Source: Lachnospiraceae bacterium (GTDB lineage: Bacteria; Bacillota; Clostridia; Lachnospirales; Lachnospiraceae). From it: a DNA stretch of 58,762 bases. The position numbers were made by a program, and so were the translations under genes. This document shows, in pieces, positions 10,089 to 18,009 of this stretch (the first letter of the stretch is position 1; each line of letters opens with the position of its first letter). The DNA lies in assembly GCA_024685005.1 (NCBI GenBank), contig JAIKWF010000032.1, positions 1 to 58,762 of the forward strand, given 5' to 3'. A model generated the notes under the pieces. That model had not been told where the DNA came from. It saw nothing but the letters and a program-made list of their open reading frames with translations, and did not search any database.

Positions 10089-11773
10089 GAAAATGCCCTG
10101 CGTTCAAAGTCTTCTTTTTTCAGAGGCATAGCATATAAAAATCCCTGTGCCATGTCACATCCGCTTGCAATAAGGAAGTCCCGCTGGGAGGTATTTTCCA
10201 CACCTTCCGCCAGCACGGTGATCCCCAGATCTTTTGCCATACGGATCACATTCCGGATCAGAACTTTGGCCTTTTCCGATTCTTCCCATAAAAATCCCCG
10301 GTCCAGTTTCAAAATATCCACTTCCATTTTGTGGAGCATGTTCAAAGAGGAATAGCCGCTGCCGAAATCATCGATGGATGTCAGATATCCCTTCTTTCTG
10401 AACTGGCTCATGATCTCTTTCATCAATACATATTCTTCATAATCCACCGTTTCGGTGATCTCGATCTCGATCCATTTAGGCTCGATATCGTAGCGGGCCA
10501 GGACTTCATCCACCCGGCTGCTCAGGTCTCTGTCCCGAAGGTGCCATCTGGACATATTGATGGAGATGGGCACAGGTTCATAGCCCTTTGCTTTCCAGCC
10601 GGCGATCATTTCGCATGTCTGCCGCAGGATCTCAAAGTCCAGCTTGCAGACCGCACCGTCTTTTTCCAGCATCGGTACAAATCTGGCGGGAAGCAGCACT
10701 TCACTTCGCTTTTCCCACCTGGCAAGCGCCTCCGCGCCGCAGACTTTGCCGGTCTCAAGGTCGATCTTGGGCTGATAGTAGGCACGGAACTGTCCCTGCT
10801 CCAGTGCGTTCACAAAGTCCAGAGAAACTTTTTTCTCATACAAAAGCTCCTGGGACATGTCCGGCGTATAATAGACTCTGTTCCCTTTTCCCTTCAGTCT
10901 TGTGACCTGCATGGCGCAGGAAATGGCAAGCATGACCTCTCCGGGCTTTTTGGTGGAGCGCTCGCAATTGAAAATGCCCACTCTTGCCGGCAGATAGATC
11001 CTTCTGACGCCGCTGTGTGTCGCCACATCCACCCAAAGCTCATCCAGCCGGTCCAGAAAAGTCTCGAGCCGTTCCTTTCGGACCAATACCACATAATTGT
11101 CTCCGCCGAGTCTGGCCAGCATTTCTCCCTGATCCAGAAGATCCGAGACCTTGTCCGCGTACTGACACATGACATCGTCGCCGCTCTGATAATCCACCAG
11201 TTTATTGATATATCTGAAATTGCGGATATTGAAAAATGCCGCACTGTAATCCATGATCTTTTTCTGGTCGATCAGTTCCTGGATCCTGGTAAGATAGGTG
11301 TCTACCGTGGGAAGTCCCGTGGTATGGTCCGTTCCCAGAGCCCTTTTCAGCATCAGGTTCAGGCGCATCAGTCCCAGATGAATGAACAGATGATCCGCAA
11401 GGATCTCCGCCCAGAACAGGGATTCCTCCGGAATATGCTCATCTCTTTTCCAATAGATCTCAAAAGTGACCTTTCCTTCTGCCTCTCCCATGGAAAAGGT
11501 TTTGGAATAGGGATGAAAAATATTCACCACACCATCGGAAAAAATAAGTCTGCGTCCATTTCCTTCTTCTCCGTGGAGCCTGCCCGCAGGCACATCCAGG
11601 ATCATTTCCACCTTGCCGATCTCGAGCATTCTGCAAAAATCCATCATGTTTTCGGAAAGCAGATCCCATGGATCTTTCTCCATGTCCGGCATCCTGGCCA
11701 TTTCATCCACCATGATCAGGTACTTCTGTCCTACTTTGGAAAGGTTTTTAAATATAGCCTCCTGTTGTGTCAT
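10085..11773 (-). CDS. Degenerate GGDEF plus EAL domain protein (putative c-di-GMP phosphodiesterase)
   Basis: 562 residues with no membrane span. The N-terminal ~140 residues match nothing I recognise. A GGDEF-like domain follows (about 145-310) whose signature is RLGGDNYVVLV, so the cyclase motif is degenerate. The EAL domain (about 320-560) keeps the residues expected for hydrolysis: AEALARWE, SINMSRW, EIEITET, SIDDFGSGYSSL, ILKLDRGF and LAEGVE. The likely activity is c-di-GMP hydrolysis, perhaps with GTP sensing by the GGDEF part. It sits 14 bases after a diguanylate cyclase gene and overlaps the MBOAT gene by four bases. Confidence 0.9.
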   Translation of the reverse strand: MTQQEAIFKNLSKVGQKYLIMVDEMARMPDMEKDPWDLLSENMMDFCRMLEIGKVEMILDVPAGRLHGEEGNGRRLIFSDGVVNIFHPYSKTFSMGEAEGKVTFEIYWKRDEHIPEESLFWAEILADHLFIHLGLMRLNLMLKRALGTDHTTGLPTVDTYLTRIQELIDQKKIMDYSAAFFNIRNFRYINKLVDYQSGDDVMCQYADKVSDLLDQGEMLARLGGDNYVVLVRKERLETFLDRLDELWVDVATHSGVRRIYLPARVGIFNCERSTKKPGEVMLAISCAMQVTRLKGKGNRVYYTPDMSQELLYEKKVSLDFVNALEQGQFRAYYQPKIDLETGKVCGAEALARWEKRSEVLLPARFVPMLEKDGAVCKLDFEILRQTCEMIAGWKAKGYEPVPISINMSRWHLRDRDLSSRVDEVLARYDIEPKWIEIEITETVDYEEYVLMKEIMSQFRKKGYLTSIDDFGSGYSSLNMLHKMEVDILKLDRGFLWEESEKAKVLIRNVIRMAKDLGITVLAEGVENTSQRDFLIASGCDMAQGFLYAMPLKKEDFERRAFS

Positions 11774-11787
11774 ATCATTACCTCTCG

Positions 11788-13317
11788 TTAAGATTTGGAT
11801 TCTTCCTGTCCGATGTTCTCACTCTTCGGCTCTTCCTTTTCAGGAAGATTGATGTGGGCTTTTGTATAGGTTCCGTCAGAAAGCAGCACCCTTCCGTCAG
11901 TCACCACGATCCGGTCTCTTCCGGATTCTTTTCCGACATAAAGGCACATATCCGCCTCTTTGATCACATCTTCCATATCCTTGTCCCAGACTCTTCCGTT
12001 GACACCAAAGCTCATGGTGACGGAGAAGGGATCATAGGATTCATATTCAAATTTAAAACTGCGGATGGACCAGAGGATCTCATTAAGCTTCGGCAGCACA
12101 TCATCCACATGCGCCATAAATACCACCAGGAATTCCTCTCCGCCCCATCTGGCCACAAATCCGTTGTCTTTGACCCCTTCATGTAAGATCTCGGACACTT
12201 TTTTCAGTACGATATCACCGCATTCATGTCCGTAGGTATCGTTGACGGATTTGAAAAAGTCAATATCACCGATGGTAACCGTAAGCCTTGCGGTCTCATC
12301 CCGGTTCACCTGATCAAGCAGCTTTTGCAGCCTTGCGTTGCTGGCTCTGCGGTTCAGCATTCCCGTCAGCGGATCCGTAGTGATCTTTTTCTCTAAGGCC
12401 TGACTGACCTGAATCGCATAGCGGCCCATATCGCCGATCTCATCTTCCCTGCGTTTTACCTCCACAGGCATGGGATGTTCAAAGTTGCCCACCGCTAACG
12501 CACCAAGGTAGGTTTGAATGGCATGGAGGGATCTGGTGATCTGCTTGTTGGCCGTAATGCAGAACAGCAGTGTAAATATGATGGCAAGTGCAGAGATCAC
12601 GCCAGCCTTCATCACCGCCATGTTCAGCACCTGCTTTGCGGCGCTTGTTTCCTTTCCCGCAAAGGCCATTCCCACTACGGAGCCGTCCCTGTTCAGCACC
12701 GGTACATAAAAGCCGTAGTAGTGCTTTCCTCCGATGTTTAAGTCTTTTGCAAAAAATTTCCTGTTGCGCTGCAGCACCCAGGTAACAGTCCGCTGGTCCG
12801 CCTGCGTTCCCACGACGCGCCGTCCGTTCTCATCCATGATGGTGGTAAGGACTCTGGTATCACCATAATACAGACTGATATCCAGCTTATAGGCTTCCTT
12901 AAGCTTGTCCACCACGTCATAATTGCCGGTGAGCAGCTCTTCTCCCTTATACAGCTTTCCCTCTTTCATCTCATAGTTGCCGGGCGCTAACAGGGAGTAA
13001 GTATTGTACAGTGAGTTTGCCGCGATCTCGAGCTTCTCCGAAAGTTCAGACTCCATGGAACTGTTCAGGATCCGCATCATGGAAAGACTCAATACGACCC
13101 CAAGGACCAGTACCGGGATCACGGATAAGCGGACCAGAATATAACCGATGCTTCGTTTTTTGATCCGTCTTTTTTTCTTTTCCCCGCTGCCCTTTTCAGC
13201 GTCTTTTCCGGATTTTTTCTCCTCAGAAAGCGCCTGTTCCACCTGATCGATGTCGGAAACATCAATGCTTTCGATGGCATTTTCTTCTTTTTTATTTGCT
13301 ATATCATTCAGTCTCAT
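11788..13317 (-). CDS. Membrane diguanylate cyclase (single Cache-HAMP-GGDEF)
   Basis: 509 residues. A charged cytosolic head (1-55) precedes a transmembrane segment (about 57-80, ILVRLSVIPVLVLGVVLSL). Next come an extracellular Cache sensor (about 85-230, with YYGFYVPVLNRDGSVVGMAF typical of sCache), a second transmembrane segment (about 237-260), a HAMP-like linker, and a GGDEF domain (about 320-480) with the active signature ARWGGEEFLVVF. The RxxD inhibitory site expected just before GGEEF is absent (Lys-Asp-Asn-Gly there). First gene of the operon; it should make c-di-GMP in response to an extracellular ligand. A promoter is visible upstream. Confidence 0.92.
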   Translation of the reverse strand: MRLNDIANKKEENAIESIDVSDIDQVEQALSEEKKSGKDAEKGSGEKKKRRIKKRSIGYILVRLSVIPVLVLGVVLSLSMMRILNSSMESELSEKLEIAANSLYNTYSLLAPGNYEMKEGKLYKGEELLTGNYDVVDKLKEAYKLDISLYYGDTRVLTTIMDENGRRVVGTQADQRTVTWVLQRNRKFFAKDLNIGGKHYYGFYVPVLNRDGSVVGMAFAGKETSAAKQVLNMAVMKAGVISALAIIFTLLFCITANKQITRSLHAIQTYLGALAVGNFEHPMPVEVKRREDEIGDMGRYAIQVSQALEKKITTDPLTGMLNRRASNARLQKLLDQVNRDETARLTVTIGDIDFFKSVNDTYGHECGDIVLKKVSEILHEGVKDNGFVARWGGEEFLVVFMAHVDDVLPKLNEILWSIRSFKFEYESYDPFSVTMSFGVNGRVWDKDMEDVIKEADMCLYVGKESGRDRIVVTDGRVLLSDGTYTKAHINLPEKEEPKSENIGQEESKS

Positions 13318-13353
13318 ACGGCTCAGCCCCTTGCGTATGGCATACTACCTTCT

Positions 13354-13382
13354 ACTTTACTCTTTTTTGCCGCAAAATACAA
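13354..13382 (-). promoter_or_regulatory. Promoter of the cyclase-EAL-MBOAT operon
   Basis: Minus-strand TTGTAT (13382-13377), 17-base spacer, TAAAGT (13359-13354), about 37 bases upstream of the ATG at 13317. Confidence 0.6.
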
Positions 13383-13432
13383 TCGCTATTCCGCAGTGTC
13401 CCCACTAACGCTGTGGTCCCTTTGTCCGTCCC

Positions 13433-13798
13433 TTACTTCATATAAGGCAGATAATCCGCAGATACATCCTTTGCAGGCGCTTCCCTTTGCAACTCCGGAA
13501 AATACTCGCCAAGAAGCGACGGCTCTTTGATGAGCTTTTCTTTCTTCTGTCTGGTAAGCTGTTTGATCCTGTATTCGTATCTGGCTGCCGCCCGGATGTC
13601 CGCTGTTTCAAACACCGCTTCTCCCTTCTCCACGGGATGGGACTTTGTATATTTGGCAGCCTCTTTTTTCCCTTCCTTATGTTCCTGAAACCGGCGCAGA
13701 GGGTCCGTGGCGATCCCCGTGTACAGGGAGCCGTCCCTGCATCTTACCATATAGATATAACCCGCCGTTTTTCCGGCCTGCTCTTTTTCTTTTTTCAT
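13433..13798 (-). CDS. GIY-YIG nuclease-superfamily protein (UPF0213/YhbQ-like)
   Basis: A stand-alone GIY-YIG domain of 121 residues. GYIYMVRCRDGSLYTGIATD supplies the two Tyr of the GIY-YIG signature; RFQEHKEGKKEAAKYTKSHP and ETADIRAAARYEYRIKQLTR give the conserved Arg and Glu region. Small proteins of this type are widespread, and proposed roles in DNA repair are not settled. The ribosome site before ATG 13798 is weak. The gene diverges from queT, with the two 5' regions sharing 107 bases. Confidence 0.85.
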   Translation of the reverse strand: MKKEKEQAGKTAGYIYMVRCRDGSLYTGIATDPLRRFQEHKEGKKEAAKYTKSHPVEKGEAVFETADIRAAARYEYRIKQLTRQKKEKLIKEPSLLGEYFPELQREAPAKDVSADYLPYMK

Positions 13799-13805
13799 TT
13801 TCTGC

Positions 13806-13834
13806 TTGCTTTTTAAAATCCGTTGTGTTAGGAT
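13806..13834 (+). promoter_or_regulatory. Promoter of queT
   Basis: TTGCTT, 17-base spacer, TAGGAT; the transcript would start near 13841, just before the riboswitch. Confidence 0.5.
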
Positions 13835-13854
13835 AGCCTTCGTTACTGAAATAC

Positions 13855-13897
13855 GGTCAGTTCGAGACCTTCCTGACCTTAAACAAAACTAAAGGAG
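13855..13897 (+). ncRNA. preQ1-I riboswitch, translational type
   Basis: P1 stem GGTCAG (13855-13860) pairs with CTGACC (13873-13878) around a 12-base loop. An A-rich tail TTAAACAAAACTAAAGG follows, very like the known preQ1-I aptamers. Loop bases CCTT (13868-13871) can pair with AAGG (13892-13895) to make the pseudoknot. Those AAGG bases belong to the ribosome-binding site AAGGAG of queT, so ligand binding should shut translation. The next gene encodes a QueT-family queuosine-precursor transporter, which supports the call. Confidence 0.9.
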
Positions 13898-13905
13898 AAC
13901 TTCAT

Positions 13906-14415
13906 ATGAAACAATCTAAGATTCTGTACCTGACCCAGGCCGCCATGATCGCTGCGGTCTATGTGGTCCTGACCTATCTTGTCAATCTGCTCGGTCTTGC
14001 AAGCGGCGCCATTCAGGTCCGTATTTCCGAAGCTCTGACAATCCTTCCGGCTTTTACACCGGCGGCAATTCCCGGCCTTTTTGTGGGCTGCCTTCTGTCC
14101 AATACGCTGACAGGCTGTGCCCTCTGGGATATTGTATTCGGTTCCGTTGCCACCCTTTTGGGCGCTCTGGGAACGTATCTGCTGCGGAAAAAGCATCCGC
14201 TGCTGTTGCCCATTCCTCCCATTGCAGCCAATACCCTGATCGTTCCTTTTGTTCTGCAATATGTATACGGAGTGCCTGATTCCATTCCCTATCTGATGCT
14301 GACAGTGGGCATCGGGGAAGTGATCTCCTGCGGGATCCTGGGACTGATCCTCTACAAGGTACTTCTTCCCTACAAAAATCTGATCTTTGCAAGCGCTCCG
14401 GGAAGCATTGCTTAA
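13906..14415 (+). CDS. queT: QueT family queuosine-precursor ECF transporter S component
   Basis: A small hydrophobic protein of 169 residues with about five or six membrane spans, the substrate-binding S subunit of an energy-coupling-factor transporter for a queuosine precursor such as preQ1. The family sequence is clear: AAMIAAVYVVLTYLVNLLG, GAIQVRISEALTILPAFTP, AAIPGLFVGCLLSNTLTG and WDIVFGSVATLLGALGTYLL. The shared EcfA/EcfT module is not in this window. The start ATG 13906 uses an AAGGAG that is part of the preQ1-I riboswitch, so expression should drop when preQ1 is plentiful. Convergent with the SGNH gene 17 bases downstream. Confidence 0.95.
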   Translation: MKQSKILYLTQAAMIAAVYVVLTYLVNLLGLASGAIQVRISEALTILPAFTPAAIPGLFVGCLLSNTLTGCALWDIVFGSVATLLGALGTYLLRKKHPLLLPIPPIAANTLIVPFVLQYVYGVPDSIPYLMLTVGIGEVISCGILGLILYKVLLPYKNLIFASAPGSIA

Positions 14416-14432
14416 AAACACAGGTTTAGCAG

Positions 14433-15629
14433 TTACCGGTCGGTGCAGTATAAAGCCGCGGCCGGCGTATTCGGATCCGCCGCATGAGTCAGGAGAAATT
14501 CACTCCAGCGCTTGTGCGGCGATGCTTTTAGGTGGGCATGATCAATGGACAGCTCCGATAGAAGGTTTCCGTTTTCATCGCATACCTGGGGGTTAAAATC
14601 CAGATAAAAAATATCCCTGCCGTTGGCCAGGGTGGAAATAGCCCGGTTGCGCTCCACCACCAGAGAATTGGTGAAGACGGAGTCCGAACTGCTCCTTGCT
14701 CCCGTCACATGCATGATCCCGTCGATATAAATGATGGCAGTGGGCTGATACCTGCGGATGGTCAGGATGGCATTTCTGTAGGCCTCATAAAACTGCCTGG
14801 TATTTCCCACCCCCAGCTCATTGATACCGATCTGCAGATAGACTTTTCCGAAGCTGGCAAAATGCAAAATATCCACCAGCGATGCTTCTCCCCGGATTCC
14901 CTGGGGATTTCTGTATTTCATCCGTTCTTCAAACAAACGATAGACTGTAAGGGAATTCTTAAAAGCAAAGGTGGCCTCATTTTCCAGACCGCCGTAGTCG
15001 CACAGCCCGTCCACTCTGGAATCTCCGATGTACAGGGCATCGGCAAAATAGCTCTCATCCACCGTTCCCAGACTTCTGTAATAGCCGTTGGGAGCAAAGG
15101 TACCCGATGTATCCGCCACGGCTTCCCAGCCCTCCGGTGCGGTATAAAGGGGATTGGCCAGGCCGTAGTCCTTTGCGGGGCATACGGGACAGGTACTGTC
15201 TGCCGGTATGTTCAGATCCAAAACCTGAGGGGTGGGGTCGGTCAGATCCGTTATCTCCTCAGCTTCCGCCGTTTCATCCGTCTCCGTCGCCTGCTCCCCT
15301 GCTTCTGATTTATCCTCTTCATCGCCTGCATTGGAAGCCGCTGCCTCCTCACTGCGGACCAGGGCATCTTCTTTTGCAAACAGCACCTCAGCCCTTTCCC
15401 CCTCCCGGTCTCCCATACTGATCCCAAAGTTTCCAGCCAGCTCCTCTACGGGATTAACACCGTCTCTTATGGCAAACATCATCTTTGTAAAATAGGGCTG
15501 GGTCAGGGGGTCTGTGGTATACCCTTCATAAGCCCCGCCGGTATCTGCCAGTACCACCACCGACAAAAGCAGGGCAGAAAGGGGCAGCAGACATAATAAA
15601 ACCGGTTTTACCTTGTTGTTTTTCTTCAT
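14433..15629 (-). CDS. Membrane-anchored GDSL/SGNH hydrolase-like protein
   Basis: 398 residues. There is an N-terminal signal-anchor (about 8-28), an acidic Glu/Ala/Asp-rich linker (about 75-130), then a secreted SGNH domain (about 185-390). Block I is LYIGDSRVDGLCDYGG, the block III region is VYLQIGINELGVGN, and block V is SIDHAHLKASPHKRW with the Asp-x-x-His pair. Predicted role: acetyl transfer to, or removal from, a surface polymer, in partnership with the MBOAT encoded 31 bases upstream. The ATG at 15629 has AGAGGGATG upstream. Last gene of its operon, convergent with queT. Confidence 0.82.
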   Translation of the reverse strand: MKKNNKVKPVLLCLLPLSALLLSVVVLADTGGAYEGYTTDPLTQPYFTKMMFAIRDGVNPVEELAGNFGISMGDREGERAEVLFAKEDALVRSEEAAASNAGDEEDKSEAGEQATETDETAEAEEITDLTDPTPQVLDLNIPADSTCPVCPAKDYGLANPLYTAPEGWEAVADTSGTFAPNGYYRSLGTVDESYFADALYIGDSRVDGLCDYGGLENEATFAFKNSLTVYRLFEERMKYRNPQGIRGEASLVDILHFASFGKVYLQIGINELGVGNTRQFYEAYRNAILTIRRYQPTAIIYIDGIMHVTGARSSSDSVFTNSLVVERNRAISTLANGRDIFYLDFNPQVCDENGNLLSELSIDHAHLKASPHKRWSEFLLTHAADPNTPAAALYCTDR

Positions 15630-15660
15630 CCGATCATCCCTCTGCTATCACTTCGCCTCG

Positions 15661-17001
15661 CTAAAACTGCAGATACAAAAACGGGTTCAGGCTGCTGTTT
15701 GCGCTCTTGCAAACCGCTGCCCAGAAAATGCAAAGCAGCAGGATCTTTACCAGCACATTTTTCCTGTGCTTTGTAAAAAATCCGCTCACCTGCGGGATCA
15801 AAAGCAAAAGTCCCGCTGCCAGCACGAAGCCTCCTTCGGGAAAGACCTTTTGCCAGTCTCCTTCATATACATTGATGCCGGGGCCGAAGAAGGGGAAGAG
15901 CCTTGCCATATAAGTAATGATCATGGAGGGCTTTTCCATGGCAAAAACGATCCAGGTAACGGGGATCAAAAGCCATACATGCAGCCGGCAGATCCAGGCC
16001 CCTCTTCCGAAAAGAGCTGTGACCACAAACTTTTCCCAAAGGATCAGACAGAGCAAAAGGGCTGCCCAGATCAGGTAACCGATGCCCTGACCGTGCCAAA
16101 GTCCCGTCAGCATCCATACCACAAAAAGACTCAGCACCGTTCCCGCCAGTCCGTTTCGGCTTCCTCCTAAGGGGATGTACACATAGTCCCGGAAAAAATG
16201 CCCCAAGGTGATATGCCATCTGCGATAGAACTCCGTGATGCTTCCCGCAGCGTAAGGGTGATCGAAGTTACGGACGAAGGGAAATCCCATCATCATCAAA
16301 AGTCCTGCCGCCATCAGGGAATATCCCCAAAAGTCATAATACAGCTGCATGGAATAGTCATAGGCTCCGATCCAGGCCAGTGGGGTGGAAATGCTTTCGT
16401 ATCCGATCCTGGAGATCTGGGCAAAAATTCCCGCCAGGCTGTCTGCCAGAAGGACTTTGAGAATAAATCCCGACATAAAGAGCATCAGACCGTCTTCCGC
16501 TTTTTCCACGGTAATGGCTCTGCCCTCCCCATACAGATCCTCATAGCGGGAAATGGGCCCCTGCAAGAGCTGGGGAAACATGACAAAGTACTCTGCCGTC
16601 TGCAAAAATCCCGGCTTTTGCCTGATCCTTCCCTGATACAGATCTGCCTGAAAGGAGATCATTTTAAACAGATAAAAGCTCAGTCCCACGGGAAGATGAA
16701 AGCTGCCCTCATCTCCTGTGCGAAAGGCCAGATACTTGGCTCCTGCCAAAAGGGCCACATTACACACAATGCCAAGCAGCGCTCTGCTTTTGCTTCCCGG
16801 CTGTGCCAAAAGGGCGTTTACGATCACTGCTGCCATTAATACACATACAAAATGCGGCTCTAAAGCCGCGTAATAAAGTAAGCTTCCGCAAACCATCACC
16901 AGACTGCGATGCTTTGCGGGGGTTACCAGATATAGGATCATAAACACCGGCAGGAACCGAAATACAAATCCCAGGCCGGAAAACAGCAACAGCTCCTGCA
17001 T
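15661..17001 (-). CDS. MBOAT family O-acyltransferase (second copy)
   Basis: 446-residue polytopic membrane protein with MBOAT features: LPVGLSFYLFKMISFQADLY, FPQLLQGPISRYEDLYGEGR, ITEFYRRWHITLGHFFRDYV with YIPLGGSRNG, and MLTGLWHGQGIGYLIWAA with the invariant His near residue 305. Clearly related to, but diverged from, the MBOAT at 8607-10088. It lies 10 bases after the MraY-like gene and is followed by an SGNH gene, so the pair probably acetylates a surface glycan. The ATG at 17001 follows TAGGAG. Confidence 0.93.
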   Translation of the reverse strand: MQELLLFSGLGFVFRFLPVFMILYLVTPAKHRSLVMVCGSLLYYAALEPHFVCVLMAAVIVNALLAQPGSKSRALLGIVCNVALLAGAKYLAFRTGDEGSFHLPVGLSFYLFKMISFQADLYQGRIRQKPGFLQTAEYFVMFPQLLQGPISRYEDLYGEGRAITVEKAEDGLMLFMSGFILKVLLADSLAGIFAQISRIGYESISTPLAWIGAYDYSMQLYYDFWGYSLMAAGLLMMMGFPFVRNFDHPYAAGSITEFYRRWHITLGHFFRDYVYIPLGGSRNGLAGTVLSLFVVWMLTGLWHGQGIGYLIWAALLLCLILWEKFVVTALFGRGAWICRLHVWLLIPVTWIVFAMEKPSMIITYMARLFPFFGPGINVYEGDWQKVFPEGGFVLAAGLLLLIPQVSGFFTKHRKNVLVKILLLCIFWAAVCKSANSSLNPFLYLQF

Positions 17002-17011
17002 TCTTTTTCTC

Positions 17012-17974
17012 CTAAAAGCTTAGGCTGATCAATACCCAGGTCAGAGCCGATAAGGTGATCTGGGACAGGATCATAAAGCTGACCACAGCAACATCCGACC
17101 AGCCCATGTTTTTGCGAAGCTGATCATGAAGGGGACATCTGATATTTTTCAGAAAAGGAATCTTGAAAAACCGCATGACAAACACCTTCACAAGTCCCAG
17201 TCCGCCGTCTAAGATAAACACCAGTCCCAGCAGCAGAAAGGAAAAGGGATGGGTGCTCTTCATGGCAAGGACCGCCAGAAAGAATCCGATGGCTCTGGAT
17301 CCCGCATCTCCCATCAGCATTTTGCTGGGGTGCCAGTTAAAGATCAGATAGGCCAGCAGCGCAGCCGCAAAGAGCACGGCGCCTCCCACATAGCCCGGTC
17401 CCATGTCCCGGTAAAAGGTTCCCGCATAAGCCATAAATGCTACCACGGAAACACTGCCGCAAAGACCGTCCACACCGTCGGAGCAGTTGGTCACATTCAC
17501 GGAAACCCAGATCAGCACTATGCCCAGGATTGCGTAAAGGACCACGGGGATCCGAACAGAATGGGTTACGAATTTGATCACCGGCTCATTATGGGTCAGA
17601 AAGTTTACCATGGCCAGCACCGACAGTGCAAAGTCGATGGCTCCTTTTTTATAATCGCTCCAGGGGGTTTCGGATGCATCATCCAGATAGCCGGAAAGCA
17701 TCATGAGGCAAAGCAAAATCCCGTAAAACAGATATTCCAGGTTAAAAGGTAAAAAAATGAGTCCCGTCACAAAAAAGACTGCCACGAACAGAAGTCCCAC
17801 ACCTCTCAGTTTTCCTTTGGACAGCTGCCCGTTTACGGCAAACGCTCTTCCCTGATCCTTCGGCAAAAATGCCGGCGGGAATTTTAAGACAAAAAAAGTG
17901 ATAAGGAAAGTGATCACCGCTCCTATGGCAATGACCATCTCTCCCGAAAGAAACTTTCTGAATAATCCGTACAT
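17012..17974 (-). CDS. MraY-like phospho-sugar transferase (glycosyltransferase family 4)
   Basis: Membrane protein of 320 residues with about ten spans. It carries two signatures of polyprenyl-phosphate phospho-sugar transferases: NVTNCSDGVDGLCGS near residue 160 and LMGDAGSRAIGFFL near 225. The last cytosolic loop reads CPLHDQLRKNMGWSD, where MraY proper has a His-His-His cluster, so only one His is kept. This looks like a paralogue rather than the housekeeping mraY, which normally sits in the mur/fts cluster. Placed between a Cache sensor and an MBOAT gene, it may start a lipid-linked glycan that is then acetylated; that role is inference. Starts at ATG 17974 after GCAGGAG. Confidence 0.85.
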   Translation of the reverse strand: MYGLFRKFLSGEMVIAIGAVITFLITFFVLKFPPAFLPKDQGRAFAVNGQLSKGKLRGVGLLFVAVFFVTGLIFLPFNLEYLFYGILLCLMMLSGYLDDASETPWSDYKKGAIDFALSVLAMVNFLTHNEPVIKFVTHSVRIPVVLYAILGIVLIWVSVNVTNCSDGVDGLCGSVSVVAFMAYAGTFYRDMGPGYVGGAVLFAAALLAYLIFNWHPSKMLMGDAGSRAIGFFLAVLAMKSTHPFSFLLLGLVFILDGGLGLVKVFVMRFFKIPFLKNIRCPLHDQLRKNMGWSDVAVVSFMILSQITLSALTWVLISLSF

Positions 17975-18009
17975 AACAAAACTTCTCCTGCTCTATCTTT
18001 TATTTCTTT

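Noticed and set aside
13383-13432. GC-rich GGGACAAAGGGAC-like stretch as a further copy of the marR-end repeat
   Set aside because: It shares only the GGGAC/GGTCC flavour with 45698-45760 and does not align over the 28-base unit.
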